Below are positions 8,216-16,618 of a stretch of DNA of 64,000 bases, in pieces (position 1 is the first letter of the stretch; every line of letters begins with the position of its first letter). The stretch is from Hyphomicrobiales bacterium (GTDB lineage Bacteria > Pseudomonadota > Alphaproteobacteria > Rhizobiales > Rhizobiaceae), in contig UEHQ01000010.1 of assembly GCA_900489925.1 (NCBI GenBank), positions 183,871 to 247,870 of the forward strand, in the 5' to 3' direction. The notes beneath the pieces were generated by a model that was not told the origin of the DNA, searched no databases, and worked only from the letters and a program-made list of their open reading frames with translations. The translations under genes were made by a program, and so were the position numbers.

Positions 8216-9385
8216 TTACGAAGCAGCAGCAGTAGTTTGGCTATGCTGGGTGTCCAGCAGTTCACGGTACAGTTTCAGCACATCACTGGCCATGACCGAG
8301 GCTGAAAAGACGGACCGCACGCTTTCTATTGCCGGCATGACGGCATCGTGCCAGCCGGGAATGCGGATCGCGTCAGCCATCACGCGAGCCAGATCGTCGG
8401 CATCTTCGGGTTTCACCAGGGCGGCGCTATCCACACCGAGAGCTTCTGGAATGCCGCCGACGCGGGTGGCGATGATGGTCTTGCCGGCGGCCAGACCTTC
8501 CAGAACGATGTAGGGAAGGGCTTCCGCCCGCGACGGTACGACAAGGTTCTGCGCCATCGCGAAGGCCTGCTGCACCCGCATTGCCGGCAGCATTCCGATG
8601 CGCTTGCCGAGCCCGCGTTCCACCATCATGTCGCGATATTTGTCCCGGTCCGGTCCATCGCCGATCATCAACGCGGAGAGGGGCCGGCCGAGGATCCGCT
8701 CCGCTTTTGCGAAGGCGTCTATAAAAAGGTCGGGACCCTTAAGGTCCCGCAGCATCCCGATATAGATGTAATGCACGGCGTCCGATCGCGTTGGCACGGG
8801 CGCGAAATCCCGTTCGCCTATGCCATTGTAGATCAGCCGCGTTTCCGTTCGTGGGCGTCCGACCTTCCTGGCGTAGGTGTCGCGCTCGTACTCGCAGATG
8901 AAGACGAGCGCATCGGTGAAGTATTCCTGCAGCCGCTCCATGCGCAGGACGAACTGCCCGATGAGCGAGGAGCGGGAATAATGCAGGCTTCCACCGTGCG
9001 CGGTATAGAGGCGGGCTACGCGATACCTGTTCACCCGCAAGGCTGAGCCGGCAAGTCGCGCGAGCACGCCGCCTTTGGCGCCGTGTCCGTGCAGCACATC
9101 CGGCCGCAAGCTTTTGATATGTTTGTATGTGTCCCAGATGACGCCGATATCGGAAAAGCTGACCGAGCGGCGGATCGGCACGCGGATCAGACCAAGGGCG
9201 AGATAGGGACGGATTTCGTCGAAAAGACTGTCCTCGTGCTCGCCGCCGGTAGAACTGTCGCAAATGATGCCGACTTCATGCCCTGCCTTGCTATGCTCGA
9301 TCACCAGGTCGCGGACATGGCGGAAGATTCCGCCGACCGGGGACCTGAAGCAATGGAGGATGCGAAGAGGGCGCTGTTTGCTCAT
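8216..9385 (-). CDS. Family 4 glycosyltransferase
   Basis: The start is taken at ATG 9385 (MSKQRPLRILHCF); a TTG one codon upstream is also possible. The protein is 389 residues long and GT-B fold. The N-terminal half contains SPVGGIFRHVRDL and HGHGAKGGVLARL. The C-terminal half has the donor-binding IGMLRDLKGPDLFIDAF and the EX7E motif EALPYIVLEGLAAGKTIIAT. It should add a sugar to the lipid-linked intermediate on the cytoplasmic side. It lies between the Wza gene (6-base gap) and the glycosylphosphotransferase, clearly in one operon. The sugar is unknown. Confidence 0.9.
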   Translation of the reverse strand: MSKQRPLRILHCFRSPVGGIFRHVRDLVIEHSKAGHEVGIICDSSTGGEHEDSLFDEIRPYLALGLIRVPIRRSVSFSDIGVIWDTYKHIKSLRPDVLHGHGAKGGVLARLAGSALRVNRYRVARLYTAHGGSLHYSRSSLIGQFVLRMERLQEYFTDALVFICEYERDTYARKVGRPRTETRLIYNGIGERDFAPVPTRSDAVHYIYIGMLRDLKGPDLFIDAFAKAERILGRPLSALMIGDGPDRDKYRDMMVERGLGKRIGMLPAMRVQQAFAMAQNLVVPSRAEALPYIVLEGLAAGKTIIATRVGGIPEALGVDSAALVKPEDADDLARVMADAIRIPGWHDAVMPAIESVRSVFSASVMASDVLKLYRELLDTQHSQTTAAAS

Positions 9386-9391
9386 CAAGGA

Positions 9392-9967
9392 TCAGAAGAG
9401 CCGTTCGCGCACGTAGATCGTGTCGCCTGCGATGATCGCCGAGGAGATGTTGACCCGGCCCGTCAGAACCTGGCCGTTGATCTTGCGGGTGACGTCAACG
9501 GCGCCCTGGTTTGCCCTGGCACTGAAGCCACCGGCCACAGCCACGGCATTCTGTACGGTCATGCCCGGGACGTAAGCATATTGGCCGGGCTGGCCGACTT
9601 CGCCCATGATGAAAATCGAGCGGTAGCGATCGACGTCGATCGTGACGTCGGGATCACGCAGGTAACCCTGCTTGAGCTTCTGGGCGATTTGGCCCGAGAG
9701 TTGCTGCAAGGTGCGACCGCGCGCCGGCACCTGTCCGATGAGCGGGAAGGCGATGTATCCGGCTTGGTCGATCGTGTAGACGTTCGTCATGCTCGGCTGG
9801 TCGAATACGGTGATGCGCAACCGATCGCCGCTATCCAGAGAATAGGGCTGGATCGTCGCCTGGTTGAAGGCCTGCGGGGCCGGCTTGTAGCTATTGCAGC
9901 CCGCCAACACCGCAGTCATGGCGGCGAGGCTCAGGGCCAGCAGAAGTTTTGGCTGTGCAACAGGCAT
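9392..9967 (-). CDS. uppC: Polysaccharide export lipoprotein (Wza type)
   Basis: This 191-residue protein starts at the ATG giving MPVAQPKLLLALSLAA; longer readings upstream lack a ribosome site. A lipoprotein signal ends in LAGC (cysteine near residue 21). The Poly_export domain follows: LDSGDRLRITVFDQPSMTNVYTIDQAGYIAFPLIGQVPARGRT, here split by eye, plus a SLBB-like part IFIMGEVGQPGQYAYVPGMTVQNAVAVAGGF. It forms the outer-membrane export channel. It is first in the minus-strand operon and divergent from the Wzc-like gene across about 190 bases. In the Agrobacterium UPP locus the equivalent is uppC; the symbol rests on family and order. Confidence 0.87.
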   Translation of the reverse strand: MPVAQPKLLLALSLAAMTAVLAGCNSYKPAPQAFNQATIQPYSLDSGDRLRITVFDQPSMTNVYTIDQAGYIAFPLIGQVPARGRTLQQLSGQIAQKLKQGYLRDPDVTIDVDRYRSIFIMGEVGQPGQYAYVPGMTVQNAVAVAGGFSARANQGAVDVTRKINGQVLTGRVNISSAIIAGDTIYVRERLF

Positions 9968-10155
9968 GCGCAGGTGCTCGCAAGAAATGAATGTGTTCTC
10001 CTCCGTTATCATTCCGTTAGGGTTAATAGCCGGTAAAGGGAGGGCATTTTTCCGCTTTCCGGTGTTGAAGGCTTCAATGGCTTGCACTGAAGCATTAACC
10101 CTTGAGTTACTGTAATCATTTACCTTCGCCGCACGTTTGTTCTTGGAGTACGAGC
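9968..10155. promoter_or_regulatory. Divergent promoter region between wza-like and wzc-like genes
   Basis: The 188-base gap drives two diverging polysaccharide genes. It is locally AT-richer (for example around 10005-10050 and 10090-10130). No exact operator was recognised. In relatives this locus is controlled by cyclic di-GMP and the ExoR-ChvG-ChvI pathway, but no binding site for these can be claimed here. Confidence 0.45.
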
Positions 10156-12312
10156 ATGTCCGGCGTAATGGGTCATCAGGATGTGGACATCGATCTTGGC
10201 CAGTTGGTCCGCGCGGTATGGGCGCGGCGACTGAAGGTCGTAGCGATCACCGTGCTCGGGGCAGGGGTCGCTTTCACCGGCGCCAAGATGATGGCGCCGA
10301 AATATCGCAGCGAGACACGCATCCTGATCGAGCCGCGTGCTCCGGCCTTCGCCACAGCCCAGGCCAATGACGCCGGCGCCAGCCCGCTTCTCGACGAACT
10401 CAACATCGCAAGCCAGGTCCAGCTTCTTCAATCCGCAGATCTGATCAAGCAGGTCATCAACAGCCAGAAGCTTTACGCGCTTCCGGAATTCGACGCCGCG
10501 GCCAACGGGTCGGCGCTCAACGATATCCTGATCGCGCTTCATCTGAAGAAGAGCCCTCTGGAGAGCCCACCCGAGGAGCGGGTGATCGATGCGTTCACCG
10601 AGCGATTGCAGGTCTACCAGGTCCCCGGTTCGCGGGTGATCGGCATCACCTTTACGTCAAAGGATCCGAAGCTCGCGGCGACGATTCCGAACGCGATGGC
10701 TGCGGCGTATCTCGTCAAGCAAAGTGGTGCGAAGCTCGATTCCAATTCGGAGGCGACGCGCTGGCTGGAGCCCGAAATCGAGACCCTTCGCAGGAAGGTG
10801 AGCGAGGCGGAGCAGAAGGTTGCCGAATATCGCGCCGAACACGGCCTGTTGCCGACCAACACAGGCACCAATTTTCCGACGCAGCAGCTGAACGACATCT
10901 CTGCCGAATTGACGCGCGTGCGCGGCGAGCGGGCCAATGCAGAGGCCCGCGCCCGGTCCGTTCGCGACAGCCTGTCATCAGGCGAGCCGTCGGATACGCT
11001 TCAGGACATCATGTCCTCGCAGTCGATCCAGCGTCTGAAGGGTACGGAATCCGCCCTCCAATCGCAGATCTCTGATCTTCAGACTTCGTTGCTCAACAAT
11101 CACCCGCGGCTTAAGAGTCTTCGGGCGCAGCTTGCCGACATCAAGACGCAGATCCGCCAGGAGACGCAAAGAATTCTGTCGAGCATCGAGAACGAGGCCA
11201 AGGTTGCGGCCCTCCGTCAGGCTGAGCTCGAGCAGCAATCCGACAAGGTCAAGGCAAGCAGCGCGCAAGCGGGCGAGGACGAAGTCGGCCTCAACGCGCT
11301 GGAACGCGAGGCGGTCGCCCAGCGACAGCTTCTCGAAACCTATCTGTCGCGCTACCGCGAGGCGGCCTCACGCGCAGACAAGAATTCCAGCCCGGCGGAC
11401 GCGCGCGTCGTGTCGAATGCCATCCAGCCAGTCGATCCCTATTTCCCGAAGGTCGTCCCGATCGTCACGGTCGTTGCGCTTGCAACCTTTATCCTCACGT
11501 CGATTGCGATCATGCTGGCCGAGTTGTTTAGCGGCCGGGCGCTGTGCCCTGCCGGAGTTTCCACAGCCGCCGAGGAGGAGCTGGTCGAGAACGACGAACG
11601 CGCCCCTTCCGAACCGCGCAGGAGCGCCGCCACAACGAGCATGCTGGCTCTGACACCAGAGGACGAAGAACATGCCGATGAGGTCGCCGATGTGCTCCCC
11701 GAGGAGCCGTCGGTCGACGACAACGAGTTTTCCGTAGCGTCTGTCGCCGATTACCTGATCGGCAGCCGGGCGCCGCTTGCGATCGCGATTTCGCCGACCG
11801 GCGATCGCGGTTCGGCAGCCACCGTGTCTCTTGCACGTAAGCTGGCCGATGCGGGGTCGCGTGTCGTTCTGGTCGATATGACCGGGTCCGGCTGCCCGAC
11901 CGACCTCATGGCGCAGGATCGCGACGCGCTCGGCATCACCGATCTTCTCTGCGGTGAAGCCGCGTTCGGCGACACGATCCACGGCGATCGCTTATCCAAT
12001 GCGCATCTCATTCCCCAGGGCGTGAGCGATACGCGACGGGCCATGCGCGGCGCCAGCCGTCTTTCGCTGCTGCTCGACGCGCTTGCTTCGGCCTACGATA
12101 TCGTGCTTGTCGAGTGCGGCGCGGCTGACGTTGCGGGTGTCTCGCGTCTGACGCAGAGCAAGGATGTCGAAATCATCCTCTCGATGCCTGATATTGTCGA
12201 AGACGAGTTTGTCGCTGCGATGACCGCTTTCGAAGCGGCCGGCTACAACCGTGTCGTACTCATGTCAGGCGACGATCCGGCGGACGATATGATATCGCGC
12301 CAGGCGGCGTGA
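10156..12312 (+). CDS. Wzc/GumC-like polysaccharide co-polymerase with degenerate kinase domain
   Basis: The start is ATG 10156 (MSGVMGHQDVDIDLGQLV), giving 718 residues. Order: N-terminal Wzz span (about 25-45), long periplasmic coiled-coil with a GNVR-like domain (VGLNALEREAVAQRQLLETYLSRYREA), a second span (about 435-460), then a cytoplasmic ParA-like BY-kinase domain (about 530-710). The nucleotide motifs are damaged: the Walker A region reads SPTGDRGSAAT instead of a PGEGKST core, Walker B reads VLVECGAA, with Glu for the usual Asp, and there is no C-terminal tyrosine cluster. It probably sets chain length without kinase activity. It ends directly against the convergent GNAT-fold gene. 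Confidence 0.85.
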   Translation: MSGVMGHQDVDIDLGQLVRAVWARRLKVVAITVLGAGVAFTGAKMMAPKYRSETRILIEPRAPAFATAQANDAGASPLLDELNIASQVQLLQSADLIKQVINSQKLYALPEFDAAANGSALNDILIALHLKKSPLESPPEERVIDAFTERLQVYQVPGSRVIGITFTSKDPKLAATIPNAMAAAYLVKQSGAKLDSNSEATRWLEPEIETLRRKVSEAEQKVAEYRAEHGLLPTNTGTNFPTQQLNDISAELTRVRGERANAEARARSVRDSLSSGEPSDTLQDIMSSQSIQRLKGTESALQSQISDLQTSLLNNHPRLKSLRAQLADIKTQIRQETQRILSSIENEAKVAALRQAELEQQSDKVKASSAQAGEDEVGLNALEREAVAQRQLLETYLSRYREAASRADKNSSPADARVVSNAIQPVDPYFPKVVPIVTVVALATFILTSIAIMLAELFSGRALCPAGVSTAAEEELVENDERAPSEPRRSAATTSMLALTPEDEEHADEVADVLPEEPSVDDNEFSVASVADYLIGSRAPLAIAISPTGDRGSAATVSLARKLADAGSRVVLVDMTGSGCPTDLMAQDRDALGITDLLCGEAAFGDTIHGDRLSNAHLIPQGVSDTRRAMRGASRLSLLLDALASAYDIVLVECGAADVAGVSRLTQSKDVEIILSMPDIVEDEFVAAMTAFEAAGYNRVVLMSGDDPADDMISRQAA

Positions 12313-13503
12313 TCAGACGCCGGCAACCCTGCGCGTGCGCTGGGCGAATTTGTAGAGACGCTCGCGGCTTTTGACGTAAGCCTTGCCGCGGGTGATGGCG
12401 CGATACGCAAGCCCGGCCAGAGAGCCTCGTGCGGTGATGGGCAGGACTACGTCATAGTGATCAGTTTCGACGGGCGCCCAAGAACGCTTGTAGCCCTGAT
12501 CGCCGAGGCCAAAGTCGAAGAGGCTGACGCCCTTGCCGTGAAGCCCCGAGATCATCTGCCAGAACAGGAACTCACCCGGGCTCGCCTCCGCGGCAATGCC
12601 CTCATCGATCGCGCTGAACTGGCAGATAACGTGGTCGGCCTTTCTGGATATGCCGGCGACCGCCGCGATTTTTCCATCATGTTGGCCCTTCAGGCGGATT
12701 GCGTGCATTTCCAGCGGGAATGCCTCGCCGGCTCTTGCATCGAGCGCGCCATGTAGGAATGCCTTGGTTTCAGGGTCAGCGAAGACGTCAGGCAGGCCCA
12801 TGGCCGCGAAGCGTTCACGCTTCATCTGAAAGAAGCGGTCGAGAAGCCAATGCTGTTCCTCCGGGCGACCGCCGGCGATATAGTCGAAGCCACCGAGCGC
12901 TTCGAGCCGCTTGGACTGCACCCGGAATTTCTTGCGTCGACCCTTTGCGTTCAGCTGGGCGAGCGTCGCTTCGAAGGTCTCCAGCAACGGAAGCTGGTAG
13001 GCGTGATTTTGGTTTTGCACCATCGGCAACGCGGCCAGCGGATTTTGACGCTCGCGCCAGATCAATGGAATGTTCTGGAGCAACAGAAGATCGGCTCGCC
13101 CGCGCAGCGCCACCCGCAACTGTTCTGTGAAGCTGCTGTCAGCGACGAAATCGGCTGAAAATAGTCCGGTATTGATGTTGCTGTGATCGGCGCCGATGAA
13201 TTTGGCGACCCGTCCGCCGTATGATGGAATGATCTCGACAGGCAGGATGAAAGCCGTCCGCCCGCCCGATCTTCCGCGAATGATGGCGACAGCGCGTCCG
13301 TGTGCCCGGACCCACGCAGAGCACCAGTCGTAGCCCTGATGCAGAGAGGTCAGGGCATCCGTTTCAAGGGCGCGCCATTCCTTCTCGAGGGGCTCGATCG
13401 CATCCACGATGTCGATCTCGTAGGCGCCGGTTATCGGCGCTGAAATGCCATGCCTGCCGCCGCCCAGGGGCTCATCATCGACATGAAGCATCTGCGTTTG
13501 CAC
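12313..13503 (-). CDS. GNAT/BioF2-fold acyltransferase (CelD-like) of the polysaccharide cluster
   Basis: This 396-residue protein has the tandem GNAT (BioF2-like) arrangement found in CelD/BcsL and FemAB-like proteins. The N-terminal part reads LEKEWRALETDALTSLHQGYDWCSAWVRAHG. The C-terminal acetyl-CoA domain includes GKIAAVAGISRKADHVICQFSAI and LFDFGLGDQGYKRSWAP, a hallmark of the family. Relatives occur in rhizobial surface-polysaccharide loci and may acylate the glycan. Its stop abuts the stop of the wzc-like gene (convergent). By order it would be the uppA equivalent; this is inference. It has no signal peptide, so it acts in the cytoplasm. Confidence 0.8.
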   Translation of the reverse strand: MQTQMLHVDDEPLGGGRHGISAPITGAYEIDIVDAIEPLEKEWRALETDALTSLHQGYDWCSAWVRAHGRAVAIIRGRSGGRTAFILPVEIIPSYGGRVAKFIGADHSNINTGLFSADFVADSSFTEQLRVALRGRADLLLLQNIPLIWRERQNPLAALPMVQNQNHAYQLPLLETFEATLAQLNAKGRRKKFRVQSKRLEALGGFDYIAGGRPEEQHWLLDRFFQMKRERFAAMGLPDVFADPETKAFLHGALDARAGEAFPLEMHAIRLKGQHDGKIAAVAGISRKADHVICQFSAIDEGIAAEASPGEFLFWQMISGLHGKGVSLFDFGLGDQGYKRSWAPVETDHYDVVLPITARGSLAGLAYRAITRGKAYVKSRERLYKFAQRTRRVAGV

Positions 13504-13621
13504 AGGGACTCTCCGGTCAAGCTCGTTGCGCGAAGAGAATAGAGGGCAGAAGCGTGGATTTTGTTTATGCCGGCGCGTGAGCCGGGATTTCCGCCGATCA
13601 CGGTTATCCGGCGATTAACGC

Positions 13622-13831
13622 TTACTGCTGCTTCGGGCCGGCCATCCACTTGATGATGACCATTGCCGGCAGCACCCAGAGCAGGCCGCTCAGTGCGAAA
13701 TAGAGCAGGTGACCCCACCAGGGCGCATCTCCGAGCGTCGCAACCGCGATGGTATTCGCGAGCAGCGCATAGAAGAGCACGAGAACGACGATGAGGATCG
13801 TGCCGATGAACTTGCGAAGGCGAACAGGCAT
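13622..13831 (-). CDS. DUF2842 small membrane protein
   Basis: This 69-residue protein starts at MPVRLRKFIGTILIVVLV and has two membrane spans (about residues 9-29 and 40-60). The short conserved segment DAPWWGHLLYFALSGLLWVLPAMVIIKWM and a C-terminal MAGPK are as in DUF2842 proteins. These are found next to the heme A synthase gene in many Rhizobiales and their role is not known. It is divergent from ctaA by 112 bases. Confidence 0.85.
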   Translation of the reverse strand: MPVRLRKFIGTILIVVLVLFYALLANTIAVATLGDAPWWGHLLYFALSGLLWVLPAMVIIKWMAGPKQQ

Positions 13832-13943
13832 CGATTGTCTTTCAAAAGAGATTGGCAGCCGCCGCGACGGCATGCCGCAAAGGTTCGGGGCTTGTTTTGC
13901 ATGAGCCGCTAAGGCAAATCAACAGCGCAGACAAGGAGCCGTC

Positions 13944-15047
13944 ATGAGCATCGCGAATACGACCATCGAGAAGCATCTGTTGCAGGAAGTGCGCACGCAG
14001 GACAGCAACCGTCGCGTCGTCCGTATCTGGCTCGGGTTCGTTCTCCTGGCGCTCTTCTGTCTTGTGATCGTCGGCGGCGCCACCCGGTTGACCAATGCCG
14101 GTCTGTCCATCACCGAGTGGAAGCCCATCCACGGCGTGATCCCGCCACTGAATGCAGCCGAATGGGAAGAAGAGTTCAAGCTCTACCAGCGCATTCCCGA
14201 ATACCAGGTGCTCAACAGCGACATGACGGTCGAGCAGTTCAAGGGGATCTTCTGGTGGGAATGGGCGCATCGGCTGATTGCTCGCGGCATCGGGGTGATC
14301 TTCGCGTTGCCGCTGTTTTATTTCTGGGCGACTGGCCGGATCGAGAAGCGCCTCCGCTGGCCACTCGTCGGCATTCTTGCGCTCGGCGGTCTCCAGGGCG
14401 CGATCGGCTGGTGGATGGTGTCGTCGGGTCTCTCCGTTCGCACCGATGTTAGCCAGTACCGGCTCGCCACGCATCTGGTGATGGCGTGTCTGATCTTTGC
14501 GTCCTGCATGTGGATCATGCGGGGACTGTCGCCGCACTCCGACGATGCGCCGCCGACGTCAAGTTCGCGCGCCTGGGCTGGTGCCATCGCTATTTTCGCG
14601 CTGTTCCAGATCTATCTCGGCGCGCTCGTTGCGGGGCTGGATGCCGGCTTCACCTACAACACCTGGCCCTTGATGGACGGTGCCGTGGTCCCGTCAGATC
14701 TCCTGATACAGCAGCCTGCCTGGATCAACTTCTTCGAAAATCCCAAGACGGTGCAGTTCATTCACCGCGTCGGAGCCTACACACTGTTTGCGCTGACGCT
14801 GGTCAACATGATCATCGCGCTCAGCGCCGCGCCTTCGACCACGCATGCGCGCCGCGCCGTCGTCCTTTTTGCGCTCGTCGTCATCCAGGCGTCGATCGGT
14901 ATCGCGACACTGCTACTTCACGTCCCACTCCATTGGGGACTGCTGCACCAGGCGGGCGCACTTGTCGTCTTCGGCTTCGCGGTCGCCAACTGGCGCGGCT
15001 TCTATGGCGAATACCCGCGCAAGACGGTGATCGCCGAGCGCGACTAG
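13944..15047 (+). CDS. ctaA: Heme A synthase (COX15/CtaA)
   Basis: This 367-residue integral membrane protein oxidises the C8 methyl of heme O to make heme A for aa3-type cytochrome oxidase. The typical N-terminus is [37 protein letters not shown] (about residues 30-67). The heme-ligand histidines lie in [13 protein letters not shown] and FIHRVGAYT, with further ones in [10 protein letters not shown] and [13 protein letters not shown]. Eight spans fit the family. The start ATG has AAGGAGCC upstream. It is divergent from DUF2842, the usual rhizobial pairing. Confidence 0.95.
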   Translation: MSIANTTIEKHLLQEVRTQDSNRRVVRIWLGFVLLALFCLVIVGGATRLTNAGLSITEWKPIHGVIPPLNAAEWEEEFKLYQRIPEYQVLNSDMTVEQFKGIFWWEWAHRLIARGIGVIFALPLFYFWATGRIEKRLRWPLVGILALGGLQGAIGWWMVSSGLSVRTDVSQYRLATHLVMACLIFASCMWIMRGLSPHSDDAPPTSSSRAWAGAIAIFALFQIYLGALVAGLDAGFTYNTWPLMDGAVVPSDLLIQQPAWINFFENPKTVQFIHRVGAYTLFALTLVNMIIALSAAPSTTHARRAVVLFALVVIQASIGIATLLLHVPLHWGLLHQAGALVVFGFAVANWRGFYGEYPRKTVIAERD

Positions 15048-15160
15048 CACTCCGCCTGCTCGCAGGCGAATGCCGAGACAGAGAGATTTTTTATTTCGTT
15101 TGTCGAATCGGGCCGCCCATCGCCGTCCTTGTCAGGACGTAGAAAGGGCGGGAGGCCAGC

Positions 15161-15718
15161 ATGCGACAGCTCAAGGTGTTTCTCAGCATTTCCGTGGACG
15201 GCTATTTTGCCGATGAACGCGGCGACATGAGCTGGGCTCATGCCGATGATCCGGATTTCAAGACATTCGTGGCCGCCAATGCCGGTTCCGGAAATACGCT
15301 TGTCATGGGCCGCGTGACCTACGATCTCATGGCCTCCTATTGGCCGACCGATATGGCGAAACGGAACGATCCCGCTGTCGCCGCGGCAATGAACGAATTG
15401 CCGAAGATCGTCTTTTCAAGAACGATGCGCGAGGCAAACTGGAACAACACCAGAGTGTTCCATAGAGCCCCTGTCGCGGCGATGCAGGCCCTCAAGAAGG
15501 AGGAGGGCAGGGATATGGTGATCCTCGGCAGCGGCAGCATCGCAAGGCTGTTTGCGGAAGCCGGCCTTGTCGACAGCTTTCAGTTCGTCGTCGTGCCGCT
15601 TGTGCTCGGTGGAGGGCGTGCGGCGTTTGCCGGTCTCTCGCGTCGTTTGCCGTTGAAGCTGGAGGACAGCAGGACATTCAAGAACGGAATGGTGGTTCTC
15701 ACTTATCGCCCTGGCTGA
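15161..15718 (+). CDS. RibD C-terminal/dihydrofolate reductase-family protein
   Basis: This 185-residue protein has the RibD-C fold: FLSISVDGYFADERGDMSW at the N-terminus, NTLVMGRVTYDLMASYWP at about residues 45-62, and a C-terminal SFQFVVVPLVLGGGRAAFAGL. It is expected to bind NADPH and reduce a small substrate; the true substrate is unknown and it is not FolA. It starts at ATG 15161 with GGGAGG upstream. It ends convergently with the SPOR/RNase E-like chimera gene. Confidence 0.88.
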   Translation: MRQLKVFLSISVDGYFADERGDMSWAHADDPDFKTFVAANAGSGNTLVMGRVTYDLMASYWPTDMAKRNDPAVAAAMNELPKIVFSRTMREANWNNTRVFHRAPVAAMQALKKEEGRDMVILGSGSIARLFAEAGLVDSFQFVVVPLVLGGGRAAFAGLSRRLPLKLEDSRTFKNGMVVLTYRPG

Positions 15719-15752
15719 TCCACCCAGGCTTGCGGCTTCATCGGGCGCCATA

Positions 15753-15788
15753 ACGAAAAATCCGGCCGCGTTGCCGCAGCCGGATCTT
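15753..15788 (-). terminator. Rho-independent terminator for the minus-strand chimera gene
   Basis: A seven-pair stem, ATCCGGC with GCCGGAT, is flanked on the plus-strand left side by AAAAA, i.e. a T run on the minus transcript. Confidence 0.65.
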
Positions 15789-15812
15789 TATCATTCCCTT
15801 GTGGGATCAGTC

Positions 15813-16565
15813 TCAGAAGAAACCGCGACGCTGCCACCAGCCAGCCTTCTTGGGCTTGCCGTCGTTGTCGGTCGGTTCAGTGCGGGTCGACGTTACCGTC
15901 GGCTCGGAAGAAGAGATGTTCGATTCGCGGTTCGCGCGCACCGGCTTTGCTTCCTCGTCGGCGGGCGTCGCGAGATCTGCGACAGCCTCGATCGTTTCCG
16001 CTTCAGCGACCGGAGCAGCCTCTTCGCGGCGCGCGGGATGGAAATTGGCAAGCGGCAAGCGAATGCTGGCGGCTGACCACTGCGGAGCCTTGGCGGGCTG
16101 AACCGGCGAAGGCGCAGCGCCAATCGACAGTTCCAGCTCTTCAATCAGATCCCGAGCACCACCGGAAGTGGGTTCGGCCCGCGGCACGCCCGACGTCCAA
16201 TCGGCGGACGAAAGAACGGAGCGCCCCTCAGGCTGCGCATAAACCGCATGTTCTACTTCTTCGGACGCAACCGCCGGGACTTCGAACGCTGGCTCAACAT
16301 GGGACACAACCTCTGCCAATTCGACCTCAGCAGGGGTATCGATTACCGCGGGCGCATGGGGAGCGTCGTAACGCTCAAATTCGCGCAGCAATTCGTCCTC
16401 AAGGTTGAAGGCAGGCTCCAACCTAGGCTCGTCGGCGACAGTATTGGCCGCCACTCGAGGCTCGAAGCCGACGATACGGGCAAGCTCTGCCAAGGGATCG
16501 TCGTCGGCAAAGAGGTCCGTATTCTTACGCGTGTCATACGCCCGCTGTTTATCTGCCATACTCAT
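15813..16565 (-). CDS. Chimeric acidic protein: SPOR-protein head joined to RNase E-like tail
   Basis: This 250-residue acidic protein is mostly disordered. Residues 1-35 (ADKQRAYDTRKNTDLFADDDPLAELARIVGFEP, seen in parts) match the cytoplasmic head of the large rhizobial SPOR-domain protein normally encoded next to argS, as it is here. The membrane span and SPOR domain that should follow are missing. The last 45 residues, RANRESNISSSEP ... KPKKAGWWQRRGFF, look like the extreme C-terminus of rhizobial RNase E, whose GWW peptide docks PNPase. The change of character is near residue 190. The reading frame is open and ends in a proper terminator. Identification of both halves is from memory of the families. 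Confidence 0.6.
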   Translation of the reverse strand: MSMADKQRAYDTRKNTDLFADDDPLAELARIVGFEPRVAANTVADEPRLEPAFNLEDELLREFERYDAPHAPAVIDTPAEVELAEVVSHVEPAFEVPAVASEEVEHAVYAQPEGRSVLSSADWTSGVPRAEPTSGGARDLIEELELSIGAAPSPVQPAKAPQWSAASIRLPLANFHPARREEAAPVAEAETIEAVADLATPADEEAKPVRANRESNISSSEPTVTSTRTEPTDNDGKPKKAGWWQRRGFF

Positions 16566-16618
16566 CCACTCGCAAATGCAAAGGTTTCGTGCCAGCGCAT
16601 TGTGGGTAAATGGTGACG

